Shown here in pieces: positions 9,267-16,204 of a DNA stretch of 64,000 nt (its first letter is position 1; each line of letters starts with the position of its first letter). A model generated the notes under the pieces. That model was not told where the DNA came from. It worked only from the letters and a program-made list of their open reading frames with translations, and did not search any database. Origin of the DNA: Clostridium weizhouense (GTDB lineage: Bacteria; Bacillota; Clostridia; Clostridiales; Clostridiaceae); contig NZ_JAHXPT010000002.1 in assembly GCF_019431045.1 (NCBI RefSeq), positions 186,001-250,000 of the forward strand. The letters run 5' to 3'. Made by a program: the position numbers and the translations under genes.

Positions 9267-10751
9267 ATGAATACTAAGTTTAATTTTGATGTTAGAGATG
9301 AAAGAAATCTAACAATGTTAGTTGATTTTTATGAATTAACTATGGGAAATGGATATTTTGAAAAAGGACTTAAAGATAAAATTGCTTATTTTGATATGTT
9401 TTTTAGAAGAGTTCCTGATGGTGGTGGATATTGTATAATGGCTGGGGTTGACCAATTAATACATTATTTAAATAATTTAAGATTTACAGATGAAGATATT
9501 GAATATTTAAACAGTAAAAATACTTTTTCAGAAGAATTTTTGCAATTTTTAAAAGACTTTAAATTCACATGTGATGTTTGGGCCGTACCAGAAGGAAATC
9601 CAGTATTTCCAAATGAACCGTTAATTACAGTTAGAGGGCCAGTTATACAAGCACAATTCATAGAAACAATGATACTTTTAACTATAAACCATCAAACTTT
9701 AATAGCAACAAAAGCTAATAGAATTTGTAGAGCTGCTGGTGAACGTCCTGTAATGGAATTTGGTTCAAGAAGAGCTCAAGGATACGATGGAGCAATATAC
9801 GGAGCTAGAGCAGCTATAATAGGTGGATGTGATTCAACTGCTTGTACTATATCCGATAAAATGTTTAATATACCTGCTGTAGGTACAATGGCTCATAGTT
9901 GGGTACAATTATTTGACACAGAATATGAAGCTTTCAAGTCTTGGGCTGAACTTTATCCTGATAATTGTTTATTGCTAATTGATACTTATAATGTTATAAA
10001 GTCTGGAATACCTAATGCCATTAAAGTTTTTGATGAAATTTTAAAACCACTTAGTAAAAGACCTACAGGTATTAGAATAGATTCAGGAGATATAACTTAT
10101 CTTACAAAACGTTGTAGAGAAATGTTAGACGAAGCTGGATATAGTGATTGTAAAATAGTTATTTCTAACTCTCTTGACGAACATATAATAAAAGATGTTT
10201 TAGACCAGGGTGCTTGTATTGACTCTTTTGGTGTTGGTGAAAGATTAATAACTGCAAAATCCGAACCTGTTTTTGGCGGAGTTTATAAATTGGTTGCAAT
10301 AGAAAATAATAATGAACTAATTCCAAAAATTAAAATAAGTGAAAACGATGAAAAAATAACTAATCCTGGTTTTAAGAAAATAATAAGAATATTTGATAAA
10401 AATTCCCATAAAGCGTTAGCTGATTTAATAGCATTAAAACATGAACTTATAGATGAAAGTCAACCATTAACTATTTTTGATCCAATTCATACTTGGAAAA
10501 GAAAAAAGCTTATCAATTACTATACTAAAGAACTTCAAGTTCAAATATTCGATAAAGGGAAATGTATTTATACATCTCCAACTGTTTTAGAAATTAAAAA
10601 GTTTTCTAAAAATGAAACAAATAAATTATGGTCTGAAGTTTTAAGATTTGAAAATCCTCATAATTATTATGTAGATTTATCAAATAATTTATGGTCATTA
10701 AAACAGTCCTTGCTTCATAAATATACAAATTCATATGAACTATCAGATTAA
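9267..10751 (+). CDS. pncB: Nicotinate phosphoribosyltransferase
   Basis: This 494-residue enzyme joins nicotinate to PRPP, with ATP hydrolysis, to give nicotinate mononucleotide in NAD salvage. Recognisable features are LVDFYELTMGNGYF near the start, FGSRRAQGYDGAIYGARAA, the phospho-acceptor histidine in GTMAHSWVQ (about residue 211), and RIDSGDITYLTKRCREMLDEAG, part of the phosphoribosyl-binding site. Length and order fit the long Firmicute pncB form. An AAAGGAGA ribosome binding site precedes the ATG. The gene stands alone, with an intergenic repeat just upstream and a hairpin just downstream. Confidence 0.95.
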   Translation: MNTKFNFDVRDERNLTMLVDFYELTMGNGYFEKGLKDKIAYFDMFFRRVPDGGGYCIMAGVDQLIHYLNNLRFTDEDIEYLNSKNTFSEEFLQFLKDFKFTCDVWAVPEGNPVFPNEPLITVRGPVIQAQFIETMILLTINHQTLIATKANRICRAAGERPVMEFGSRRAQGYDGAIYGARAAIIGGCDSTACTISDKMFNIPAVGTMAHSWVQLFDTEYEAFKSWAELYPDNCLLLIDTYNVIKSGIPNAIKVFDEILKPLSKRPTGIRIDSGDITYLTKRCREMLDEAGYSDCKIVISNSLDEHIIKDVLDQGACIDSFGVGERLITAKSEPVFGGVYKLVAIENNNELIPKIKISENDEKITNPGFKKIIRIFDKNSHKALADLIALKHELIDESQPLTIFDPIHTWKRKKLINYYTKELQVQIFDKGKCIYTSPTVLEIKKFSKNETNKLWSEVLRFENPHNYYVDLSNNLWSLKQSLLHKYTNSYELSD

Positions 10752-10775
10752 AATAAATAAATTCATTTTAAAAAT

Positions 10776-10819
10776 AATTAATCCTATAACTAAATATTTT
10801 ATTAGTTATAGGATTAATT
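10776..10819. terminator. Terminator hairpin between convergent genes
   Basis: A perfect 17-base inverted repeat (10776-10792 and 10803-10819) lies between pncB (+) and the small Cys-containing gene (-). The minus-strand side is followed by a T-rich stretch. It probably serves both genes. Confidence 0.65.
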
Positions 10820-10837
10820 AAACGATTATTATATCTT

Positions 10838-11047
10838 TTAATATTCAATACTACTATTATCATAAATAGACTTTTTTAAAAAATTATAATCTTCTTTTAC
10901 CACATCTTTAAAATTAATTCTATTTAATAATAAATATTCTTTAAATACACATTGTTCTTCCATACCTAATTCATTTTTTAACATTGGACATGAATCATAG
11001 CACTCATAATACTCTTTCCTCGTTGACCAAAATGGACATTTGCTCAT
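10838..11047 (-). CDS. Small conserved-looking protein with four cysteines
   Basis: This 69-residue protein is not one I recognise. It starts MSKCPFWS and has cysteines at residues 4, 16, 20 and 33 (ECYDSCPM, EEQCVF), a pattern that could bind a metal ion. The C-terminal half is charged and probably helical. There is no signal peptide or membrane segment. A ribosome binding site (AAGGGTGGG) precedes the ATG. It lies between pncB and the twin 105-residue genes and appears to be transcribed alone. Confidence 0.6.
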   Translation of the reverse strand: MSKCPFWSTRKEYYECYDSCPMLKNELGMEEQCVFKEYLLLNRINFKDVVKEDYNFLKKSIYDNSSIEY

Positions 11048-11205
11048 AAAAACCCACCCTTTTTTTGTAAAAAATTGTTCTTCTCGAATTTATTATATTA
11101 TAAAATTTAAGGAAAATAAAGGTATTTTCCAAATAATATTAATTTTGTATCTTAATCCCCAATTATATATTATATCTTTGTTTTAAACATTATAATTTTT
11201 ATATA

Positions 11206-11246
11206 CAAAAAAAAGTTTAGTCATTAAATCCTAAACTCTTTTTTGT
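11206..11246 (-). terminator. Terminator after first twin gene
   Basis: The stem AGTTTAG/CTAAACT (11214-11220 and 11231-11237) is extended by A-rich and T-rich flanks and followed by a T run on the minus strand. It ends the first 105-residue gene. Confidence 0.6.
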
Positions 11247-11254
11247 ATTATTAT

Positions 11255-11572
11255 TTAACTATTCTTATTAACAGATATATTAATTACTTCATTTTGAAAT
11301 GCCCTTAATAATGCTTTTTCTAGTACTTTTTGTTGATCAAAGTTTTTTATATCTTTACATACTGAAAATACTTTATTTTTTTCACCTTTAAAATTTATAT
11401 AAGTTAAAGTTACATTTGGCTTATCATATTCTATATCTACAATTTTTATCCCCCAAGATATTTGAGCAAATTCTTCATCCACCTTTAAACAAGTTAAATC
11501 TTTTAATTTTTGGCTTTCTTTACTTGGATTATTAATAGTTATTAATTCATCCCCAACTCTATATTTATCCAT
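11255..11572 (-). CDS. Unknown 105-residue protein, twin copy 1
   Basis: This protein is 105 residues and 88 positions match the second copy at 11778-12095. The middle (WGIKIVD, then EYDKPNVTLTYINFKGEKN, then KVFSVCKDI) is nearly invariant, while the first 40 residues vary more. It has no signal peptide, no membrane segment and a single Cys near residue 71. The predicted look is a beta-rich core followed by an amphipathic helix (QQKVLEKALLRAFQNE). I do not recognise the family. A good ribosome binding site (AAGGAGG) precedes the ATG. A 38-base perfect palindrome lies about 50 bases upstream, and each copy has its own terminator. Confidence 0.7.
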   Translation of the reverse strand: MDKYRVGDELITINNPSKESQKLKDLTCLKVDEEFAQISWGIKIVDIEYDKPNVTLTYINFKGEKNKVFSVCKDIKNFDQQKVLEKALLRAFQNEVINISVNKNS

Positions 11573-11618
11573 AAATATGCCTCCTTAAGTATTTAAATAT
11601 TATGTGTTTTATCATTAC

Positions 11619-11656
11619 TATAATTTTGTTGTTAATTAATTAACAACAAAATTATA
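11619..11656. promoter_or_regulatory. 38-bp perfect palindrome, candidate operator
   Basis: The sequence reads the same on both strands over 38 bases, centred on AATTAATT between TTGTT and AACAA. It lies 47-84 bases upstream of the first 105-residue gene. The inner core TTGTTAATTAATTAACAA recurs exactly upstream of the second copy (12172-12189). A shared core upstream of both twins suggests a common operator; a cruciform or terminator is the alternative. Confidence 0.5.
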
Positions 11657-11728
11657 TTTAGTATATATATAGATATTATTTACTATATTATAGTATTATA
11701 TCATAACATTTAAATTATTTATAGCAAA

Positions 11729-11759
11729 AAAGAGGCTAGTTTATTTAACTCACCTCTTT
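11729..11759 (-). terminator. Terminator after second twin gene
   Basis: The stem AAAGAGG/CCTCTTT (11729-11735 and 11753-11759) is followed by a T run on the minus strand, just past the stop of the second 105-residue gene. Confidence 0.55.
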
Positions 11760-11777
11760 AAATACAATACAATTTAT

Positions 11778-12095
11778 TTAGCTATTCTTATCAACTGATA
11801 TATTTATTATTTCATTTTGAAATGCTCTTAATAATGCTTTTTCTAATACTTTTTGTTTATCAAAATTTTCTATGTCCTTACAAACTGAAAACACCTTATT
11901 TTTTTCACCTTTAAAATTTATATAAGTTAAAGTTACATTTGGTTTGTCATACTCTACATCTACTATTTTAATTCCCCATGATATTTTAGCAAAATCTCCT
12001 TCAACTTTTAGACAAGTTAAATCCTTCAATTTCTTCATTTCTTTATTTGGATCATTTACTATTATTAGTTCATCCCCAACTTTATATTTTCCCAT
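11778..12095 (-). CDS. Unknown 105-residue protein, twin copy 2
   Basis: This is the tandem partner of the copy at 11255-11572, differing at only 17 of 105 positions, mostly by conservative swaps (R/K, I/V, D/E). Its ribosome binding site (AAGGAGG) matches that of copy 1. The core palindrome TTGTTAATTAATTAACAA lies 77-94 bases upstream, between this gene and the divergent perR. The duplication is fairly recent, or the copies are kept similar by selection or gene conversion. Function is unknown, and nearness to perR does not prove a redox role. Confidence 0.7.
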   Translation of the reverse strand: MGKYKVGDELIIVNDPNKEMKKLKDLTCLKVEGDFAKISWGIKIVDVEYDKPNVTLTYINFKGEKNKVFSVCKDIENFDKQKVLEKALLRAFQNEIINISVDKNS

Positions 12096-12171
12096 AAAAT
12101 ACGCCTCCTTAACTATAATAGATTATATACTCTTTATTAGTTATAATCTCATGTTACTTCTTCATTATAGT

Positions 12172-12189
12172 TTGTTAATTAATTAACAA
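12172..12189. promoter_or_regulatory. 18-bp perfect palindrome, candidate operator
   Basis: TTGTTAATTAATTAACAA is identical to the core of the 38-base palindrome upstream of the other twin gene. It lies between the second 105-residue gene and the divergent perR promoter. Confidence 0.5.
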
Positions 12190-12319
12190 CTTGTCCTATT
12201 TATATTTTATCAAACTTTTATTAACTATACAATGTTTTTTTTATTTTATTATACAATATATCTTTTATACGTTTTAATCAATAATAATTATTATATAATA
12301 TATTATTAAGTAATAATTG

Positions 12320-12348
12320 TTGACTTTTAATTATTATTATAATATAAT
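12320..12348 (+). promoter_or_regulatory. perR promoter (TTGACT-17-TATAAT)
   Basis: TTGACT at 12320-12325 and TATAAT at 12343-12348 are separated by exactly 17 bases, a near-consensus vegetative promoter. Transcription should start near 12355, just before the ribosome binding site GGGAGG at 12369-12374. AT-rich palindromic sequence overlaps it (for example ATAATAATTATTAT near 12281), which could hold an imperfect Per/Fur box; this is only suggestive. Confidence 0.7.
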
Positions 12349-12382
12349 ATATAATATTATATTATCTTGGGAGGTGTTTACC

Positions 12383-12805
12383 ATTAATGATATCGCTATA
12401 ATTTTCAAAGAAAAGAAGCTAAAATTAACACCACAAAGACTTGCAGTTTATAATTATTTAATAAGTACTTCATGTCATCCATCAGCTGAAGTCATATATA
12501 ATGCTATTCATGAACAATATCCAACTATGAGTTTAGCTACTGTATATAAAACATTAAAAACTTTAGTTGAAGTTGGACTTATTCAAGAAATAAATGTAGG
12601 AGAAGGTAATTTTCGTTATGATAGAAACGCATTATCTCATCCTCATATTCAATGCTTGACTTGTGGAAAAATATGCGATTTTGAAAATTTAAATTTAGAT
12701 CATCTTAACAATCTAGCAGAAACTAATTCTGATTTCAAAGTATCTTTTAATAAAGTTTATTTCTATGGCTACTGTAAAGAGTGTCAAAAGTCATCTGAAA
12801 ACTAA
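12383..12805 (+). CDS. perR: PerR-type peroxide-sensing repressor (Fur family), probable ATT start
   Basis: Read from an ATT at 12383 the protein has 140 residues, and every PerR hallmark falls at the B. subtilis position minus 5. The regulatory-metal ligands are His32, Asp80, His86, His88 and Asp99. The structural zinc cysteines are Cys91, Cys94, Cys131 and Cys134. Asp99 (ICDF) marks PerR, where Fur has Glu. The winged helix contains LTPQRLAVYNYL and SLATVYKTLKTL. The start is the odd point: the ribosome binding site GGGAGG lies 8 bases before the in-frame ATT, the nearest ATG (12387) is out of frame, and the upstream TTG (12317) overlaps the -35 box. A GTG at 12374 overlaps the ribosome binding site. 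PerR represses oxidative-stress genes until peroxide oxidises its histidines. Confidence 0.85.
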   Translation: MNDIAIIFKEKKLKLTPQRLAVYNYLISTSCHPSAEVIYNAIHEQYPTMSLATVYKTLKTLVEVGLIQEINVGEGNFRYDRNALSHPHIQCLTCGKICDFENLNLDHLNNLAETNSDFKVSFNKVYFYGYCKECQKSSEN

Positions 12806-12818
12806 TTAGATTAATTAC

Positions 12819-12858
12819 AAGCATCTATAGTTTTAAATAAATAAAACTATAGATGCTT
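12819..12858 (+). terminator. perR terminator
   Basis: A perfect 17-base inverted repeat (12819-12835 and 12842-12858) with a 6-base loop is followed by TTATTTGTTT. It lies 14 bases after the perR stop. Confidence 0.75.
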
Positions 12859-12917
12859 TATTTGTTTAAAATTCGAATTAATTATAATTATGTACATATA
12901 ATTTAATTGAGGTGATT

Positions 12918-13844
12918 ATGATGAAATTAATTTTAAAAGAAAAAAAGCATATTATTTATCTTTCAATTTTAACATTAATAATTGTAGGATCAATAATATT
13001 TATTTTATTAATAAACAAAAATAAATATTTACAAACTATTTCTCCATTGACTTCTTCAAAAAATATTGATTTTGATTTAACTGGTGATAGTAAAAATGAT
13101 ACTATCAAACTTATAAAAAGAGATAACACATTTGATATAAATATTGATTATCATAATACAAATATTTTTCTTTCAAGTAAAATTAAAGACAATGTTTTAT
13201 TTAATATTTCTAATTCTTGGCCAATTAAAATTTATTTATATGATATTTCTAGAGATTTAAGGCCTGAAATAATTTTACAGGGAACAAAGAATAATAAAAG
13301 TATGTGTTATGTTTTTAATTTCTATGAAGAAGATTTTTATAATTTATATTCCAGTGATAAAAATGTTTTTGGTATATTAGACTCGAATAATACTAAAACA
13401 CCTCAATGTTATTCACTATTATCTTCTAAAGGGATTTCATCTCTAAATAGTTTTATGTTAATTAATAATAAAGTATTAGATACTACAAAGGATAGTAAAA
13501 ACATCCCCTCTTTTAATAACGTTATAAGTTTTATAAATCTAATTGAAGCTCCATACGAATTAGATAGTTTACCAAATATATTTTCTTCTTCTATTACTAA
13601 CAATGAATTGTCAGTTTTATGGAATTTAGATAAAGAAAATTATTCTTATTATTTTCAAGATGGTTTTTTTTATGATTATGAATGGGACACATCAGGAAAC
13701 CCTATATCTTTAAAATGGAGATTAACATTTGAAAGAAGCAGATTAAAAAGTTCTGAAACAGATAAAAATGAACTCGTTTTATCATTAGATTGTCACCTTA
13801 ATGATTCTAACTACAATATAACCTCCATCGAAAAATTAAAATAA
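12918..13844 (+). CDS. Membrane-anchored protein of unknown function
   Basis: This protein is about 308 residues. A basic N-terminus is followed by one hydrophobic helix (about residues 13-33, LSILTLIIVGSIIFILLIN), so it is either anchored with its bulk outside or carries an uncleaved signal. There is no lipobox cysteine. The outer part contains DLTGDSKNDTIKLI and YDISRDLRPEIIL, patterns seen in integrin-like/FG-GAP repeat proteins. I do not recognise a named family. Two adjacent ATGs follow the ribosome binding site GAGGTGAT; 12918 or 12921 are equally possible. The gene follows the perR terminator, so it is probably a separate unit. Confidence 0.6.
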   Translation: MMKLILKEKKHIIYLSILTLIIVGSIIFILLINKNKYLQTISPLTSSKNIDFDLTGDSKNDTIKLIKRDNTFDINIDYHNTNIFLSSKIKDNVLFNISNSWPIKIYLYDISRDLRPEIILQGTKNNKSMCYVFNFYEEDFYNLYSSDKNVFGILDSNNTKTPQCYSLLSSKGISSLNSFMLINNKVLDTTKDSKNIPSFNNVISFINLIEAPYELDSLPNIFSSSITNNELSVLWNLDKENYSYYFQDGFFYDYEWDTSGNPISLKWRLTFERSRLKSSETDKNELVLSLDCHLNDSNYNITSIEKLK

Positions 13845-13857
13845 CATATAAAAAAAT

Positions 13858-13892
13858 TTAATAATAAGTAATTAAATTATACTTATTATTAA
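13858..13892. terminator. Hairpin after the membrane-anchored protein gene
   Basis: A perfect 13-base inverted repeat (13858-13870 and 13880-13892, TTAATAATAAGTA arms) with A/T flanks lies just after the stop at 13844. The T tract is better on the minus strand than on the plus strand, so the direction is uncertain. Confidence 0.45.
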
Positions 13893-13908
13893 AAAATTTA
13901 GAATTAAG

Positions 13909-14047
13909 CTAAAAACAAAAAGGCCGCAAATGCGGCCTAAAAGGGGGATGGGGGGGCTTAATAAAATTAATATTTTCTTTTATTAAGCTATAGGAGAATA
14001 CTTTCTCCGTTACATTAGTATTATTAACAACTTTTATCGTTATTATA
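13909..14047 (-). ncRNA. C-rich structured RNA region: 3' UTR or small RNA
   Basis: Read on the minus strand, this stretch has a TATAAT-like box (14042-14047), a short GGAGA/TCTCC hairpin (13993-14008) and an 11-base-pair hairpin (13956-13988). Next comes an unpaired C-run, CCCCCCCATCCCCC (13943-13956), and then a GC-rich terminator, GGCCGC-AATG-type stem with a T tail (13911-13938). Such C-runs are striking in this AT-rich sequence and are complementary to Shine-Dalgarno sequences. It could be the 3' UTR of the Asn-rich gene or a separate small RNA; the -35 region is weak. Confidence 0.4.
13911..13938 (-). terminator. GC-rich intrinsic terminator of the Asn/Cys-rich cluster
   Basis: The stem AGGCCGC/GCGGCCT (13921-13927 and 13932-13938) is followed on the minus strand by TTTTGTTTTT. 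It is much stronger than neighbouring terminators and caps the transcript from the Asn-rich gene or the C-rich RNA. Confidence 0.75.
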
Positions 14048-14056
14048 CATTTTATT

Positions 14057-14536
14057 TTAAATATCTTTAAATGCACCACTTTTATATAGCTCTATCATTC
14101 TATCTATAAAACTTATTTTACTTGGATGAACAAAACCCCTTAAAGATATAAGCATATCTAAATTACTATCATTTGTAGTTTGGTTTTTAATATTATTTAT
14201 TTTTTTATTATTTATATTATCATTATTAATATTATTTATATTCCCATCATTATTTCTCATATTATTCATAGTATTTCTATTAGGCTGATTAAAATTCCCC
14301 ATATTCCCTAGATTACCCAAATTTAATCCTGCCATATTAGCTAAAGGAGCTAAATTACTTAAGTTTAATCCGTCCATATTCATTGAGGATAAAAGACTGT
14401 TTATATCAAAATTTCCTCCTAACATTCCCATCAATTGAGCTGGATCTATTCCAAATGGATTGCCTGCATTGCTAGCATTATTGCTTCCTACATTATTTTC
14501 TAGAGGTTCACGTTCCCTATGTTTACGTTTAGCCAT
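14057..14536 (-). CDS. Asn/Gly/Met-rich low-complexity protein
   Basis: This 159-residue protein has three parts. It has a basic start (MAKRKHREREPLE), then a middle rich in Asn, Gly, Leu and Met with near-repeats of the type 'MAGLNLGNLGNMG' and NINNINNDNINN, then a more ordered end (LRGFVHPSKISFIDRMIELYKSGAF). It has no signal peptide or membrane helix. The gene has a clear ribosome binding site (TTGGAGGA) and lies downstream of two Cys-rich genes on the same strand. The composition suggests a structural or coat-associated role, but that is inference. I do not recognise a named family. Confidence 0.6.
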   Translation of the reverse strand: MAKRKHREREPLENNVGSNNASNAGNPFGIDPAQLMGMLGGNFDINSLLSSMNMDGLNLSNLAPLANMAGLNLGNLGNMGNFNQPNRNTMNNMRNNDGNINNINNDNINNKKINNIKNQTTNDSNLDMLISLRGFVHPSKISFIDRMIELYKSGAFKDI

Positions 14537-14615
14537 TAAAAATCCTCCAATTATAATTCTCCTAATTTTAATATATGTATTATATTGTGAATGTGATTAT
14601 ATTTTTTAATTTTTT

Positions 14616-14637
14616 GGAGGGTACTTTTGTACCCTCC
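14616..14637. repeat. Perfect hairpin enclosing GGAGG
   Basis: The arms GGAGGGTAC and GTACCCTCC (14616-14624 and 14629-14637) lie between the 83-residue Cys-rich gene and the Asn-rich gene. On the minus strand it is followed by A's rather than T's, so it is not a standard terminator. It may stabilise or process the transcript. Confidence 0.5.
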
Positions 14638-14647
14638 ATCCACTATA

Positions 14648-14899
14648 CTAGCAACAGCAGCATTGATTATTGGATTGGCCTGAGCAGCCTCCTAATAAAC
14701 TAGAAAAGTTTCCGCCACATAATAGGCATAGTAAGATAATCAAATATGATTTACCGCAGTTCAACAATCCAGAACCACATGCAATCAACAAGAAAATAAT
14801 TGGTGTACAACCATTAAATCCTCCACCACAATCATTTTGGCAGCAACAACAATTATTCTCCATCATTTTACAACAACATTTATCCTTCTTTTTAGACAT
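14648..14899 (-). CDS. Very Cys-rich small protein (83 aa), spore coat-like
   Basis: Eighteen of 83 residues are Cys, several in runs (CCC, CCCC, and a terminal CCCC). A basic start (MSKKKDK) is followed by two hydrophobic stretches (TPIIFLLIACGSGLL and SYLIILLCLLCGG). The composition recalls cysteine-rich spore coat or exosporium proteins that cross-link by disulfides, such as CdeC-like proteins in clostridia. No direct homology can be claimed. It follows the larger Cys-rich gene by 29 bases and has a good ribosome binding site (AAAGGAGAG), so they are probably co-expressed. Antisense frames here are shadows. Confidence 0.6.
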   Translation of the reverse strand: MSKKKDKCCCKMMENNCCCCQNDCGGGFNGCTPIIFLLIACGSGLLNCGKSYLIILLCLLCGGNFSSLLGGCSGQSNNQCCCC

Positions 14900-14928
14900 A
14901 TCATTCTCTCCTTTCTAAAAAATTAGAA

Positions 14929-15402
14929 TTAGCAACCAAATCCACAAGCAGTATTACAAGCATTATTAAATGGTGAAATACCGTTGTTTGGGAAGTTACC
15001 ATTGCAAAGGAATAAAATTACTAACAAGAACAAGTATGATGAGCATCCGCCTGTTCCATTATTATTTCTTGAACAGCAGCAACAATCATCTTTCTTTTTA
15101 CAACAGCATGAACAACAATTATTGTATCCATTATTATATCCGCCTGTTCCTAAAAAGCTATTTCTTCCGCATCCTCCATAAAATAGTATTAATAGAATCC
15201 AGATCCAACTGCCAAATCCACATCCACCAAAAGCTGGTGAAACTCCACAACCTGGTCCTGCTCCACAGCCTGGTCCAAATCCACAACCATTTCCAAAATT
15301 CATGCCAGAAGTATCATTATTAAAGCCTCCGCAATCTGTGTCTTGATCGCAACAGCTATCTCCACATGAATTTAAACCATTTAGGATATCATTCATCTCC
15401 AT
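14929..15402 (-). CDS. Cys/Gly-rich protein (157 aa), spore coat-like
   Basis: Twenty-three of 157 residues are Cys. After an acidic start come GFGPGCGAGPGCG-type glycine-cysteine repeats. Then come a hydrophobic segment (WIWILLILFY), a Cys cluster (CCSCCCKKKDDCCCC), a second hydrophobic segment (YLFLLVILFLC) and a Cys-containing end. The Cys cluster plus two hydrophobic stretches is the same plan as in the 83-residue neighbour, so the two are probably related. The likely role is a disulfide-cross-linked layer in spore coat or exosporium (inference). The ribosome binding site is AAGGAGGAG. No sporulation sigma promoter could be assigned with confidence. Confidence 0.6.
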   Translation of the reverse strand: MEMNDILNGLNSCGDSCCDQDTDCGGFNNDTSGMNFGNGCGFGPGCGAGPGCGVSPAFGGCGFGSWIWILLILFYGGCGRNSFLGTGGYNNGYNNCCSCCCKKKDDCCCCSRNNNGTGGCSSYLFLLVILFLCNGNFPNNGISPFNNACNTACGFGC

Positions 15403-15491
15403 ATTTACTCCTCCTTGGAAAAAATTTTTTTCTTCTTGATACTATATACTATTCCTCCACAAATAATTTGACACAATTTTTGTAATAAAAA

Positions 15492-15519
15492 ACTCTATCA
15501 AAATTAATTTTGATAGAGT
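15492..15519 (-). terminator. Terminator downstream of engB
   Basis: A perfect palindrome (ACTCTATCAAAATT and its complement, 15492-15519) lies about 75 bases past the engB stop. A T run follows on the minus strand. It ends the lon-engB transcript. Confidence 0.7.
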
Positions 15520-15592
15520 CTTTGAAATTTATAATATTTAAAATGATACGATAAACTTTTGAAAATATAATATCATACATATTTGTTTTTTA

Positions 15593-16204
15593 TTAATCAA
15601 TATCTGTTGCAAATTCTAAAAATAAATTATCTATAAGTTGTTCTGTACCCTTCTTATTTAAAGATGAATAGAAATAAAAATTATCATCTGCACTTAATTT
15701 TAAAGTACTTTTTATCAGATTCTCACTCTTTTTAATTTCAGAATTTTTAAGTTTATCACTTTTAGTTGCAACAACAACTACATTATAGCCAAAATGTTTT
15801 GCCCATTGATACATCATTATATCATCTTCTGTTGGTTTATGTCTCGAGTCTACAAGTAATACAATTCTTTTTAATTGATGTCTATCAGTTAGGTACATTT
15901 CTATGGTTGTTCCCCAGCTCTCTTTCTCCTTCTTAGATACCTTAGCATAACCATATCCAGGTAAATCAACTAAATAAAAATCATTATTTATTAGAAAGAA
16001 ATTTACAAGTCTTGTTTTTCCAGGAGTTCCACTTACCTTAGCTAATTTTCTTCTATTAGTTAAAGAATTTATTAATGAACTTTTTCCTACATTAGATCTA
16101 CCTACAAAAGCAACTTCATTTCTGTTATCTATAGGATATTGATTTCTTTTTACTGCTGAAGTAATGAATTCTGACTGTTTAATTCTCATTAATGTTCTCT
16201 CCAA
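15593..16204 (-). CDS. engB: Ribosome-assembly GTPase EngB (YsxC)
   Basis: This 203-residue single-domain GTPase has G1 [10 protein letters not shown], a switch region with [13 protein letters not shown]3 [10 protein letters not shown]4 ATKSDK and a typical C-terminal helix. EngB is needed for late assembly of the large ribosomal subunit. The start overlaps the end of lon by 26 bases, as in Bacillus, which implies translational coupling. The length is normal for the family. Confidence 0.95.
   Translation of the reverse strand: MERTLMRIKQSEFITSAVKRNQYPIDNRNEVAFVGRSNVGKSSLINSLTNRRKLAKVSGTPGKTRLVNFFLINNDFYLVDLPGYGYAKVSKKEKESWGTTIEMYLTDRHQLKRIVLLVDSRHKPTEDDIMMYQWAKHFGYNVVVVATKSDKLKNSEIKKSENLIKSTLKLSADDNFYFYSSLNKKGTEQLIDNLFLEFATDID

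Noticed and set aside
12387..12389. ATG as the perR start
   Set aside because: It lies at good distance from the ribosome binding site but is out of frame with the PerR sequence.
13943..13956. G-quadruplex on the plus strand
   Set aside because: Only two G-runs (5 and 7 bases) lie close together; four are needed for an intramolecular quadruplex, although an intermolecular one cannot be excluded.
14970..15323. Plus-strand frames of 65-117 residues across the Cys-rich genes
   Set aside because: They are antisense shadows of Cys-rich codons, with no ribosome binding site and biased His/Leu/Gln composition.
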